Assembly (NCBI GenBank): GCA_002633005.1
Contig: NMRA01000260.1
Coordinates: forward strand, 365,559-429,558
DNA length: 64,000 nt
Source of the DNA: Phoronis australis
Lineage: Eukaryota > Phoronida > Phoronidae
Reading direction: 5' to 3'
Shown: one piece after another, positions 37,001 to 49,459 of the stretch
Layout: each line of letters begins with the position of its first letter
How positions within the stretch are numbered: position 1 is the stretch's first letter
Program-made: the position numbers and the translations under genes
The notes under the pieces: model-generated
Databases searched by the model: none
Told to the model about the DNA's origin: nothing
The model's input: the letters and a program-made list of their open reading frames with translations, nothing else

Positions 37001-40000
37001 AAATATGTGGGCGCATAAAAATCAAGAAAACGAATACACTTTTGTTGAAGAAGGTAAAGGAAAATGCAGTTATAAGCATCACTTTCTTCTACAAGCGTTT
37101 TGTAACCATCAGACTAGAATGTTATATGTTATTACTGAAAGTGGCCTCCTGAAAAAACAATTGACATGAAGATTCAACATTCTCATCCATAGACATCCTC
37201 TTTGACAAGAAAAAATTGTTTCAATCTGATAACTTTTAAATTTTCCACAAATGGCTTACCAGCTATGATGCCAAGGGAAGTGTTGAATGGACTTGCTGTC
37301 ACTGAGTCAGAGCCAAGGGAGGGCTTTGGAGCTGCAACATGCACAGTAAGTGAACTGATAACATAAATTTCATGTTAATTTTACAAGGGGATTCTCCCAA
37401 CGCAGGCTCAAACTTTAGCATTTTTTTACAATAAAGGCAAGAACTTACAATTTTGAAGACTGTAAACCTGATGTACTGAGCTCATGCTGACACTGAACTT
37501 TTTTTAACGCTTGCATTTTCAGCACTGCCTCAGCGGTTTTCTCCCGACACTTGGTCCGTTTAATCCATTGTAGCATGAAGAGATGTGAAATTATGTTTGT
37601 CAAGATGGTTTAGCCGAGCCGAGTAGACAAGAAAGTCTAATTGAGACAAAGTCTTACAATTATAAATTCTAACACTTTTACAGTAGGTACTGTAAATATC
37701 TCCATCAGCATCGAAGCACAACTCAATGGGTCTTTCCAAAATGAAAAGCACACGCCCTATGGAATGCATCTACTGAGCATGAAATTGACACACTGCCAAA
37801 AAACCAATGACAAAGGGCTTTGAATAATTTTTTCACAGCACGTGCTGCAGCAGTTGTTTACAATAGAATTGTGAAGCTTATGCAAAATTTCAGGTACCTA
37901 GCTCAAGTAAGAAAATATTAGCAAAAGTTCAAGATCTGTTTTCTAGAATCACCCTGTATCTCAACCTTAGCAGCGTCACAATACACAATCCTTTGAGGCT
38001 ATTTTTAATGACAATTAAATCAATGCAGCTCGATATTCAAAGAGATTATTTATTTACTGTTGATAATTTAGCAAAGAGAATGACTTTAAGAAACAAAGGT
38101 ATTAGCGTGCAGGAACTCTGTGCCAACAAGTCAACTCCATTTACCTATTTTTGAGCCAGCTCCTTGTTGAACTGTTGGCTTCTTGTACGGGTCCTCCTTG
38201 CGTAGGGTCCAGAAGGAGCCTACGAGTCCAGGGGTGCTCACACGCTCCCGCACAAAGATGTCATACAGTGACAAGTTGTGTCGAATGGAATTCTGCAACA
38301 GCAGAGATGGCAAAGCTAAACATACATGTTTAATTTCATCTTGACCGTCAACAAACATAACAAAGAAACTACACATTCTTGGACCATACACATTCTTGGA
38401 CCATACACATTCTTGGATCATACACATTCTTGGATCATACACATTCTTGGACTATACACATTCTTGGACCATACACATTCTTGGATCATACACATTCTTG
38501 GACTATACACATTCTTGGACCATACACATTCTTGGACTATACACATTCTTGGACTATGCATATTCTTGGACCATACACATTCTTGGACTATACACATTCT
38601 TGGACCATACACATTCTTGGACCATACACATCTTGCTTATTGCTCATGTTCAGATCAAAGCCCACCCTGAAAATTTTTAAGTTTACATTTTCATCAAACT
38701 CCCGCACTCAGCTTGGAACCCAACCCCAACGTATACGAACAAGACTTCTCTAGAAGTGCCAGTGTCTATATGAGTGTCGTCACGCATGAATTTTAGCTCC
38801 CAAAATGTAGACAACTGACATTCCATTGGGTAACAAACATTCACTTTGAATGGCAACGTGTCACATTCAAGCATGAAAATACCCACTTATTCTGAAGAAG
38901 ACATGAAGTGGTTCTTCTGTCTCATGAGCAATTATAATACAATTATGCTTGTATGCCAAAAATGATGATGACATTTGGAAGACCAAATTGATTGTTCAGG
39001 TAAACGCCTTCCCTGACCTCTCAAAAATTTCATGTTTTACTAGCCACACTTGACTTACCACCAACCCTTGTGGTATTTCTGATCTAACCCAGACAGGATT
39101 GATGTTAACACCACGGTTCACTTAGGACTAGGGTGAAAATATTATCAGATGCAGTGACTGAGTGACATCAGACTGACCTTCCAGCCCTGCTTGGCTGTGA
39201 ATCTGTAATAGGGGAACTTGCCCTCAATCCAGCCATAGATCTCGCGCAGTGTCATTCGCTTGTCTGGTTTGCTGTTGATGGCCATCTGGATCATAGACAT
39301 GTAGGAAAATGGCGGACGTTTGTCCCGGCCACACTCACGACTCACCTGGAACCATTGAATAGAAGTTAGACATTCCGACGTATTATTCTCAAATTGCAAT
39401 GGGACTGCATGCCACAGGCTGACAAACGTCAGTGTAGACAGGGCCCTTGATGCCTTGATTTAAAAATCCCACAGAATTCCCCTTATCAGCCCAAAAATTC
39501 CTCTCTAATGATTAAAAAATTCCCCTCAAGGTCAGGTGTGATTTCCCCCCAACCAAAATATTCCCCTCCTTGAAGGTACAGGCACTTTCACTTTTCCCCT
39601 GAGGTGAGTGAGGGCCCTGAGGGATGAATGTTTGGAGCATTAAACAAAATGTCAATGATAGACTTCGCTCTATGACAAAAAAGGAAGTAACTTTGCTTTG
39701 TTGTTGGCACCATCTGTACATTACAGCTGTGCACAAAATAACTTTTGGTAAAATTTAGAGCTCTTGCAGTAAAGATTTCAAAATTAGGAATTGTTTTTGT
39801 CTAAAACTGAAGATTTTTGTACTGCACATAGAATTGTATAAAAAGAAAGTTAATCAATTACCAAGTGTTCAAAATGGGTTAGAATCTTTTTTTGTTTCAA
39901 TCAGTCAGGACTGCTGTAACATTGGATTTTAGCAGCTTCAACTTTAATAAATAAACATTGCAAGGTTAGGAATATTAAGATGTGTGAAATGAAAGGAAAC

Positions 40001-41767
40001 AATATGATTCACAAATCTGCTATTACCGGTACTAAATTGTTGTTGCCATGAATAAAATTTACTTATCATGTGATTAAGAATGAAATGGTCTAAATTTTCT
40101 GACCTGAAAGTCAGCAGTAAGCAGATTCGATACAAGAATACAAAGTGGGAGATGAAGTGATTGTCCTCCTTTATCCACGATTCAGGATTAGTGACATATG
40201 ACAGAAATACGCAATGCAAAAGAATATCAAGAAGTGCTGTGTATTTTGTAGGACACTACACAAACACAATTAAATTGTTTTCTAGGCTTCAGTTTAATAT
40301 ATCAAGCTATATGCTGAAGCTTCCAAGTGAGAAACCGTACAGTAATACTTTACTGCAAAGTTTCACCACTTTACGACACAACATTGCAAACAAGTGAAAT
40401 TTCACTTTTTCCTCAAAGTAAAACCAAACAATGCTTTATCATTTTTAATTTCTATGAACCATAACTACTGTCAGACAATGTTTTGGGGAACTGTTGACAT
40501 TCACAACAATGCTAAAAGCATTTGAAAAATGAAAAAAAAATCAATTTTGGTAATTGCTTTATCCAAAATGGGAAGTTACACAGTAACAGAAACTCACCTT
40601 CTCAATCTGCTGCTCACTGACGAAGACCTTGTGATTGATCTGGTTGTTGTTGCGGACCAGTGTATCGCCCGACATTGTGCCCAGCCATTGGATGTTTGTG
40701 AGTGATGTGTTCAGCGAGTCATTAGAGTTCAGCTGGTCACCTACAAAGGGGGAAGTATCAGAGGAACAGGTAAGAAAGGAGGGACATTGTCAGACAATTG
40801 TCCACTCTTGGCTATTTACGTCACAGGACCAAAGTATTTGGGAAAGTGTCCACCCAATGTAAATGCAAGCACAGTGTTGTTCCATGATTGAAAAGTTCCA
40901 AACCACATTTTGGAAATCTTGAACCAAAAGCTCTGAGCCATGTTTAAAATGATAAAGCTATGTTTGAAAAGTTTTGCTTTACATGACAACTGATTGCATG
41001 GTGGTTTTTGCATTTAATTTTGTAGTAAAAATGAGTGACAAGGGAACATATGTTACTGTAGTTGTTTCTGTGAATTAGACTATAAAAACATAATATGTAA
41101 TTTGAGCCATGTTTGGACTTTTGCCCAAGACAACCTTCAGAAAGCAAGAATTTTTAACCATTTTAATGTCGGTGTTAATCTAATCAATTCTGTCTATGAA
41201 AAATATAATTTTCATCATCACCAAGTAAGTCATTGTTAGAGATGACTGCAAGAAGTCCATACCTGAACAGGATGCTTGAAACAACCCCTCTGTTGACAGA
41301 ATGGTATATCTCTTGTTCACACTACTTGGTGGCAGCACTACATTAAAGCCTCGAGTCTGTTGTTGAAGGTGATTGTTTACGGCGCTGACAACACCCTCTT
41401 TGGACTGATTGTAAGGTGGCGTTGGTTGATTGAGCAGGTGTGAGATCCGATTTGTATTTGCATGTGGACGGTACTGTAATGTGACTGGTGCTTGACTCTG
41501 GTGATCAGAGGTTGTGACTGCATTCATCAGGCCATCTTGAGAAGCCAACGAACCCGCATAGCCAGTCTGGTCAGGAATTTTGGTTATTTCAATGACAGTC
41601 TCCTTCTTGAGGCTATCGACTGGCAGTGGACGGTTTGACAAGAGATGGTTGAAAGCAATACTAGTTCTTTTAAATTCGGTTTTACCTTCCATAGATTGTA
41701 TGTTAATAGGAACTAAATGTTTCTCATCTTCAGTAATATAGCCAACAAGATGGCCAGCTCCATTCAT
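34020..41767 (-). CDS. FOXM1: Forkhead transcription factor FOXM1 (636 aa)
   Basis: FOXM1 activates G2/M genes (cyclin B, PLK1, Aurora B) in the nucleus. Coding exons on the - strand are 41767-41263, 40740-40598, 39345-39178, 38292-38145, 37331-37260 and 34894-34020; all junctions are AG/GT and in phase. Residues about 196-206 read SLTNIQWLGTM, the FOXM1-specific stretch before the DNA-binding domain. The forkhead domain spans about 225-310, with KRPPFSYMSMIQ and recognition helix NSIRHNLSLYDIFV, split by an intron between GWK and NSIR. After residue 346, KHVKIAPRV matches the vertebrate RVRIAPKV. A Ser/Thr-Pro-rich region (LLLTPP, TPYR, SPLR) follows, as expected for CDK/PLK1 control. The end DFPLDGVDENGSVDLENISW matches the FOXM1 transactivation end. 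It is shorter than the human protein (about 750-800 aa). Start: first ATG in the exon, preceded in frame by TTG and not ATG. Confidence 0.95.
35725..37016 (-). repeat. CTAGTGGC-family repeat in FOXM1 intron
   Basis: A full inverted copy. Its palindromic end (CCACATATAAATATGTGGGC) is at 36992-37012 and its other end (acaagagcaacgcagagc) is at 35725. Boxes on the - strand run A-B-C-A-B-C (about 36815, 36665, 36510, 36362, 36210, 36053) and then the terminal box (about 35816). Unlike the 30.5-kb copy, it lacks the third A box. It lies between the last two FOXM1 coding exons. Confidence 0.87.
38372..38632 (+). repeat. 17-bp minisatellite, about 15 copies
   Basis: The unit ACATTCTTGGACCATAC (variants GGATCATAC, GGACTATAC, GGACTATGC) is tandem with almost no indels. 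It lies in the FOXM1 intron just upstream of the exon carrying the recognition helix. 17 is not a multiple of 3, so all frames stay open on both strands. The resulting repetitive open frames are not genes. Confidence 0.95.
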
Positions 41768-42990
41768 TCTACTGGCAGTCAATGTCTAAACCATTCCATT
41801 CTACAAAATTAAAATGACAGATCAAAGTTTAACTCTTAATGATGAACAGTACTTCTATCACTTTTAATCTCAGTAGCATTGGTCACATTTTAGAAGCTTC
41901 TTAATTAGCCACAATAAACTTGCAACTAGTATCCATCAAAAATATAATTCTTTGAACTTACCACAATAAACCTGCTCTTTACTCAAACTCAAGATGATTC
42001 ATGGGTTTTGCGTAGAACTGACATTTTATATAACTTGAGATAACGCTCGATAAGTTGAGATTTCATAGCACGTCATTTTATACACCGAGCATGGTTTCAA
42101 CCCCTACCAAACTTTCAGGTCATCATTTCTCATGTGAGTTAACAAACGAGTTGAGACCAATTTTACTTCAGAAAGTGGTTTAAATCAAGTTAGTTTCTTG
42201 GGCACTGAAAAGAAAGTTTGTAGCCACTTTAAACACCTTTTTACATGCACCAAACAAAAAACAAACTGTTATTGCTTAATGTCATCATTTTCTGGAATAC
42301 CTGATTGTAACAGCTATTCTAGCTAAGTGAGTCTTACTAGATGGATTTTTTTTCTCAAAGTGTGTTAGCCTTATGTCATCTACGTCAGTAGCTCACATTT
42401 AGTGTTATGTAAGACCCAAGCAAGATGTCCAGATTTGCCTGACTTCCCTAAAATCAGAGCTTCAATATTAACTGTGGTTAATCACTCACTTAAGCTTTTG
42501 TGTTCCGATCAGCTTTGGAGTTATTAGCTGGAAGGATTTTTATATGCAGGCAATTAGCCTTAAAAAGACTAATTGCCTCCACACTCCACAGGTATAGATC
42601 AGACTTCATCTACACATGAAAGGTATATTAACCATATTAACCATAGTAACTTGACTTTGATATCCAGAGTTTAAAGTAAAATTTGCAGAAAATGTTCGGC
42701 CGCACTGGATTAAGATGAGACACTGACTAACTGCTTGTACAGCCTGTACAACACAACTAGGCGATTGATAAATTGCCTAGAGCAGACGGATGGGTAACCT
42801 CCCCATTACCTTCGGTAAGTTTCCATTTGACCTGAAACACATTAACTGTAAATGAGTTAAGTCTTCAATTTCCTTGATGGATTGAAGGACTACTGTTGAT
42901 TGCTTACTGCAATATTTAGCCAATGTTGTGAAAGTGTTTCCGGTGAATCATATATATGAGCCTCTGTTAGCCACATGCTAACGGGCAATT

Positions 42991-43060
42991 GCCTATTAGC
43001 TGAATGGTTAGCACGCTCGCCGGTTAAATCGGGGTCATTGGTTCGATTCCCCTATTACGA
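42991..43060 (+). pseudogene. tRNA-like sequence, copy 1
   Basis: An A-box-like TAGCTGAATGGTTAGCACG and B-box GGTTCGATTCC are correctly spaced. The region between fits an anticodon arm (CGGTTAA, GTT position as in tRNA-Asn). The anticodon and acceptor stems pair poorly, so it is a tRNA relic or the head of a SINE-like repeat. Confidence 0.55.
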
Positions 43061-43145
43061 CATTTGGCGTAGTTAGCAAACGGATGATATACCGTTGAAG
43101 GACTTCATAGAGCATGGGGCCTGAGAAAGAACGCTTGGTGGTAGG

Positions 43146-43328
43146 GTACAGGCATAATGTAAGGTACATGTGCAGGCATGATGTAAGGTGCATGCACAGG
43201 CATAATGTAAGGTGCATGTACAGACAGGGTGTAAGGTATGTGTACAGGCATAATGTAAGGTACGTGCAGGCATGGTGTAAGGTGCATGTACAAGCATAAT
43301 GTAAGGTACGTGTACAGGCACAATGTAT
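43146..43328 (+). repeat. ~24-bp minisatellite, about 8 copies
   Basis: Units of the form 'caggcataatgtaaggt(a/g)c(a/g)tgta' vary by point changes. Repetitive open frames on both strands come from it. Confidence 0.9.
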
Positions 43329-43434
43329 ACACCTGGCTGATGGCGCGCTTGTTGATAGGAAAGGGGGGAATGTTGTGGACGTGCTTCCGGTGAATCATTA
43401 TGAGCCTCTGTTAGCCACTCGCTAACGGGCAATT

Positions 43435-43506
43435 GCCTATTAGCTGAATGGTTAGCACGCCCCACGGTTAAATCGGGGTCGCTGGTTCGATTCCCGAGAT
43501 CGGGCA
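43435..43506 (+). pseudogene. tRNA-like sequence, copy 2
   Basis: 72 bases with D-stem GCTG/TAGC, B-box GGTTCGATTCC, and a 3' acceptor ATCGGGC that pairs only partly with 5' GCCTATT. It is better preserved than copy 1 but has at least two acceptor mismatches. A tRNA-Asn-like ancestry (GTT) is an inference. Confidence 0.55.
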
Positions 43507-43920
43507 ATCTCGGCTATTACGACACCTCCTTGACTTTGTTTGAGCTGGATCATTCTAACTCAACTGCATCAAATGTTGGCAATGGTCGGTTATTCCCTGA
43601 TTTAGAGAACTATTTTCATCCACAGAATAAAGGGCACGTTATTCAGTGATTGCCTGGTTCTCTAAATTACTGGGTTGCCTTGCATCAGTTCAGAACTTCT
43701 ATGGCATGCCTTCTAAATTCTGCTTTCTGCCTTGTATTGCCATGTCTAATGCCGCTTCACGCTTGCCTTGGATTTTGACAGATTCTTGATTGACAGTTTG
43801 CTACTTCAGTAGACACTGATTAATAATAAACAGAAGATTGAGAGGTAACGCAAATCAAATATTTTACATTTTCCCAAAACGTAAAGTCCTGCAATATTCA
43901 TTAACAATCACAACACTTAC

Positions 43921-44154
43921 CACTCCGCACACCAATCCTGTTCAAAATTCGAACCATTAATATCGACAACCAATCAAATCATAGAAGCATTTCACGTGAT
44001 GACGAAGGCATTTCTTAAGTCAATGTTGATTTGTCATTTACCAAATGTTTGACCAATGAAATTGACTTTAACAAACTTTTAGAAAGCTTATTTACTTCCG
44101 GTGAAAATTAAATGGCTGTGTTTATCGGATTCCTGTGTTCAGTATTACTGTAAA
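43921..44154. promoter_or_regulatory. FOXM1/RHNO1 bidirectional promoter with CCAAT and CHR-like motifs
   Basis: A donor-like AGTG|gtaagt read leftward (exon end 43921) suggests a non-coding first exon for FOXM1. A donor-like AAA|gtaagt read rightward (exon end 44154) suggests one for RHNO1. Between them are CCAAT boxes at 43932, 43970 and 44053. Two CHR-like sites, TTTGAA (43941-43946, - strand) and TTCGAA (43948-43953), lie 15-20 bases downstream of the middle CCAAT in the FOXM1 direction. Also present are an E-box CACGTG at 43993 and an ETS-type ACTTCCGG at 44094. CCAAT+CHR is the known signature of DREAM/MuvB-controlled G2/M genes, including vertebrate FOXM1. No TATA box is seen. Confidence 0.6.
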
Positions 44155-47100
44155 GTAAGTTTAAAAGTTGATTAAACGTAATTGTCCTTCGTCTAATTAT
44201 TAGACACCGCGTATTTTAGCTAACCCTGGAAGTGCAGAAGCACGTTTTCAAATCCGAAAAATTTCGCCGTATCGTGTGACGTGAATTTTAAGACAGTGTC
44301 ACTGTCAGTGACCACACCGACACTCTCTGACACTGACATCTCTACTCTAGCTGGCCCAGAACTGCAATAGAGAACGTCTCTACCGCAAGCTAGCTTTTTG
44401 GTGAATTATGCCTCAAGCGGATTGAAAAATCAAAGCCACGTTGGCACTGGTGGGATATAGTGGTCCCTGATTTAGAGAACCAGGCACTCACTGAATAACG
44501 GGCCCGTTATCCAGTGTATGAAACTGGTTCTGGTCAATTCCGCGAAAAGGTCAACCTCGAGACAAAAAATTAAAACTGTGGCTACACTAACGTTTCTGGT
44601 CTCACCTGAAATCCCATTATCTCTAGTTTCAGGACCCGTATTTGACTGTCCTATAACTTTCAATTTTTTGCCTAAATAGACCCATTTTGGGGGGTCACTT
44701 GACCCTAAAAAATTAGCTCGATTTTCATGTGTGTTGCTAATTGTTGTCAAAAAAGCTAAGTATGGGTATTTCACTATACTATAAAATTTGTGCAATCTCA
44801 TGAACCCCAAACTTTATAAAAGATAATATTTCAACTTTGGCACATCATCGAGCTCTTGGTGCCAAAGGTCAACTCCTGGATATCATGGTGCCATATGTCC
44901 ATCACAAAAAGTGTTAAAAAGTTTAGTTACGTTAAAAGTTTTGAATCAAAATTAAAATAATTTCAGATTCTCTTTTAAATTGTTACTCAATATTATCGAC
45001 CAAAATTTTAGATCCCAGGGATTATTTGTTAAGCCAGAAATTGTGTGACAGACGTATAGCAAATTTGTACGTCCGTCACACCCATGAAATTACAATTTTC
45101 AGCAAATAAAAGTAACCTTAGGTCATATTTTTTACTTTCTAAACTTACAAATAAAATGTATCTCACACCTAAGAACTTTAAAACGATAAAATATTACAAA
45201 GGCAGCTTTAAAATCACGTGAAGAAGTTGCTACAGATTTAAACTAAATGCATTGGATTTTTCAATTTCAAAAGTATTTGCAGAAAGTTATAGTTTTCAAT
45301 GTCATCTAGATATTCATAATAGAATTCAACTTATTAAAATCACACAATTGGCCCTCATTATAAAATGTAAATAAAACAAAATGGTAATTTAATGAACTTA
45401 TTGTTAATCTGTTAGTACACCGTGTTTGTAAAGAAATGCTTAGCTTTTGGGAAATTCAAGATGCAAAAATATTCATACAAAAGAATTCCTAAGGTGCTCT
45501 AGAGTATTATAAATAACAAGAGACCTAAAGGAATACATGTCAGTTTGCTATTGCGCTGGAATCAACATGTTACTTCTCTGACCTGCTATGCTGTGTTTTG
45601 TGTTGAAGAAGCCGATACTGGGCATTTTTAAGTGGTAGGAACCTGTCACCTACTTTATTGGGCATTTTTGTCACACTCTCACTGACCGTAGTCATCCTTG
45701 TTGTGTTTTTCAGTGTGTTGGGATATTGGGTGGCTTGTGTGAAATGATTCAAAGCAAATGACTACATTGTTTCATCTTACGTCTTTTTGATCCCTCAATC
45801 TTTTTAAGAATTAGACTATTTTTTTTCTGCTTAGCTTCGAGGAGATTAAACTGGTGTTTAGAAACAATTGAGGAAATTGTTGGAGACCACGGGAAGAACA
45901 GATGCCACTGGAATAAGAATAAATACCTGCTCTAATATTCTTTGAAACTCGAAAAAAATGCCATGGTGGATGGAGACATTCTTAATAATACTTGCACACA
46001 CTGTGATGTGACATTATTTCAAGCAGCCTCTCCTTAACTTTAAAAAAAAGGCATGAGTTAAAGAGCTGGGTGAAAACCTAATCATGTTAATCACTAAATA
46101 GAAACCAACATCTGATAAGTTAGTTTACATATTCCTAAATCATAACCCCAAATGCAATTAATTATGCGCCCACATATTTATATGTGGACGCATTATGCCG
46201 TCATCTCCGTCCGGGCGGCGTCCGGCGTCCGCTGCTCTATCTCCAAAACCCTTTGACATACGTTCATGAAATTTGGCACATATGTTCCATTCATGAATGG
46301 GACGGCATGTGCGAACTTTCGGACGGATCCGACTACCGGTGTGTCCCCTAGTGGCAATTTTATTTTTTTACGCTTACCTTTGTATCTTGAAAAGTCCTGA
46401 ACGGATTTTCATGAAATTTGGTATGTAGGCACCTATTAGTGCGATGACGCTATTCTCCCGTTTTCGGATGGATTCGACCTAGTTTGCGACACCCAGTGGC
46501 CATTTTTACTGTTTTTGAGTCTGTTTTTGGCGTCCACCCCTCTATCAACCAAACCGCTATAAGTATGATTGTGAAAATTGGCATGTATGTTTTTACTATG
46601 AAGAGGACGATTGACGCTGAATTTCCTATGACTTTGATTACTGTGGCGCCTCCTAGTAGCAGTTTTTTTTTGCGCCCGTGGCTGTATCTCCCAAACCGTT
46701 TGCAGGATCTTTACTAAATTTAGCAAGTGTTTTTATGTGATGTTGACAACGGACGATGATGACTTTAGGATGATTCTGACTACCGGTATGCCTCTAGTGG
46801 CAATTTTAGTATTTTACATTGACCTCTGTATTTTCATAGGTCTTCAGGTGTATACTTTGTGTTTCTTCGTGACTATGAAGGAAAAGTTCCAAGTAGAATT
46901 TTGTTTCTGGCATTCTAATGCTGTGCTAATCTCGTATGTTGGTAAATTTGTTTTTAATTCTATGTTTCTGTGGTGCTTTAAGCAACTGATGTATAGGATG
47001 TGCTTGTATTATGAAGATCACTCACATTTTGCCCCTAGCCTATTGAGGAGACAATGACCTTCCCTTTCCATTTTGCAAAGTACAACATACTACATGTCAT

Positions 47101-49457
47101 ATATGCCCTCTACTGGCCACTTTATGGTACCAATAAACAACCCTAGAAGGATACCGTATACGGTGCAATTGTGGGCGCATTTCAACGCTCTGCGTTGCTC
47201 TTGTTAAAAAATGCCTTGCTTTCACACTTGAAGACAGCACAGGTGATTTGAATCGAGATATGAATGCCAAAAGTCAACGCTGTCTACTAAACCATGCTTC
47301 ACACTTTGTTTTAAGAAGATACTGAAGGCCTGTTACTAATGCTTTTAAAACATCACCATTATTACTTTCATGGGCATGCATCAGAGCCATCAACAGCATG
47401 GTCCAGAGAATAATTTTGTGCAAGCTTAGGGTGAGTTCTAATTTGAAAAGCAATTAACTAAAATGCATTTTTATGACAGTGATTAGTAATGTTTTTAACT
47501 TTATTTCACATTTTATATTTTGACAGTCACATTTTCTTATTGGTTTTGAATTGGTATTCTATTTAATGCATAAAAACAGGTTTTCCTGATAACTAATAGC
47601 TGTCAAAATGATTATCACTCTCATTTCCACAAAAATGGCTTACCATCTTTAAAGGGAAGTAAAGATTTTAGGCGCTTGTTTTATAGAACTCTAAATCAGG
47701 GACCGCCGTAAACGACCAGTGTCAGCCACATTGTTATAAGTACCTTTCCCGCACATAGGGACACCCAATCTCTTTAATTCTTTCCAACTCAAACATATAC
47801 TCCCGTAATAAATTAACTTTTTCTTTGAGCTGTCAGTTGCCCATCATCAACTTGCCATTTTTAGTGCTGCATTTGCTCCTGGTGGGTGCAGTAAAAGTAG
47901 ATAAAAAGTGACATTCATTACATTGTTTTTCAACACTTTAACGTCTATATCTGGTAAGTGTCGTTTGATTTGATAATTTTGCATGCACCCCGTTCTTTTG
48001 TTAGGTCTTCATATTGAAGTTTCATGACATAGGTGATGAACTGAACTACCCGGGTGTTATGAAATTATGAGGTCTGTATATATCATGTGAAGTTAACACA
48101 CAGCGATTCCTAACTGGCAGGTTAAACTTATGAATAACTACTAGTAGGCTATATGCAACCTTTTGGAAAAAATATTTGATTTATTGAATTGGCAAAAATT
48201 GCCTAATTGGTTATGTTGTATTTCATGGTGCTGAAAGTCAGTCTTATCCCTCCATAAATTTAGAAGCAGTACAAAATACTAATTTTATAGCACCGGTAAC
48301 CTATTAGCTCTACTCAAATAAAAGCGTAGTTTTTGATGATGTTAACTTTTGAGTCAGATGTTATTTCGCCAGTTTCCCCCATATTAGTCCAACTCCAAAG
48401 TTCTATTTTCAAACAGTTACTACCAAGGCTGTCTCACAGGCACACCTTGTACTATACTAATACTTTATATGCAGTGCATCGCCTATGAATGTCGTAGGAA
48501 TGCAGTATAGAGATAGCGTTGTAATATAGCTGGGCGGTCCTTGCATTAGAGAAACAATCAATCACCGAATAATGGTCCTGTTATTCAGTGGAGGATGATG
48601 GTTCTTTCTAGAAAGATACCTTTATCCAGATATTTGTTTCTTTTTGTGAATGAACTATTGAAGAAATGAAAGTTTGTTTTTATCTCCTATAAAAAGTACA
48701 TACAACATTTGCACATAGTACTAGAAAATGTGAATATGGACCCTCTGCATTTCCTCCAAGTCTGAGACTGGGGCCCAGAGACTCAGCCATTTTGAATGTA
48801 ATTGACTCAGTGTAGTTGCCCATTGTTGGATTTGGGAAATACCTATTAAGTGATCAAACACTGAAAAATAATAAAAAGTGTTAAAAATGAACGTTTTGTC
48901 AGTTTTCATTCAATTTTTTCCTGTCTTCTGAAGTATGAACAACTTATTGTTTTTTAATATTTTTTTAATTCTATACTTGACTAGGAGCCAAAATCACAAG
49001 CACACAAATTATGTGGTCAAAACAATTTTCGTGTCATTGGTCATCATCCCCTTGAAAAACTTGGTTTCCCTATTTTTGAAATCTTGGATGAACTTTTGCG
49101 ATGAAACCCAAAAAACACCCCCCCCCATTTACTGTCAAGTGTAACCAGATCTATGTCAGGCAAAAAATTAAATGTAGTTGATATTTCTTCATCAGAGACT
49201 TACCTAAAAATAACAATTTATACTATAATTTGTTGATATTACGGTATGTAACTGTTTGTGTATGAATTTAGCTGCTGTACTAACTTCATCCTGGGTGAAC
49301 CAAAAAACAGAAATCTTAAAAATTTCGTGCAAAATTCTCAATTCTAAAATAATTACCTTAATAATTCCTTTCTTGACAGGAATGAGGAAACAAAAATGTG
49401 CCACCTGAAATTTTCTGCCATTAATGCTCTCTATCCACCGTCACCTTTGATTTGCAG
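44155..49457 (+). other. Presumed RHNO1 5' intron
   Basis: No coding exon is recognised. It holds hairpin-family fragments at 44400-44450 and 47700-47830 and the repeat copy at 46164-47204. Short related palindromic words (ccctgatttagagaac...gttattcagtg) lie at 44461-44535 and 48535-48600, like 43585-43675 on the other side of the promoter. The remainder is AT-rich and unassigned. Confidence 0.5.
46164..47204 (+). repeat. CTAGTGGC-family repeat, full copy with one A-B-C module
   Basis: It has the same ends as the 30.5-kb copy. Boxes lie at about 46350 (A), 46495 (B), 46655 (C, tagtagcag), 46796 (A), then the terminal ctctactggcc. At 1041 bp it is 434 bp shorter than the 30.5-kb copy, the size of one A-B-C module. 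The two copies are very similar outside that module (for example 31650-31870 against 46845-47055). Confidence 0.88.
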
Positions 49458-49459
49458 AA

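Larger units (their letters stand above)
42924..43520 (+). repeat. Duplicated tRNA-like unit flanking a minisatellite
   Basis: Two direct copies of about 150 bp (42924-43072 and 43372-43520) share ccggtgaatcat, gagcctctgttagccac, gctaacgggcaattgcc and a tRNA-like core. Between them lies a ~24-bp minisatellite (43146-43328). The block lies in the FOXM1 5' intron, about 0.4-1 kb from the FOXM1 promoter. Confidence 0.8.

Noticed and set aside
38326-38753. Several long open frames rich in HTHSWTIHILG-type repeats, on both strands
   Set aside because: They are products of the 17-bp minisatellite, which stays open in all frames. They lie in a FOXM1 intron.
43073-43507. A 144-codon - strand frame with HYACTHTLH-like repeats
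   Set aside because: It is translated minisatellite plus tRNA-like repeat, with no conserved domain.
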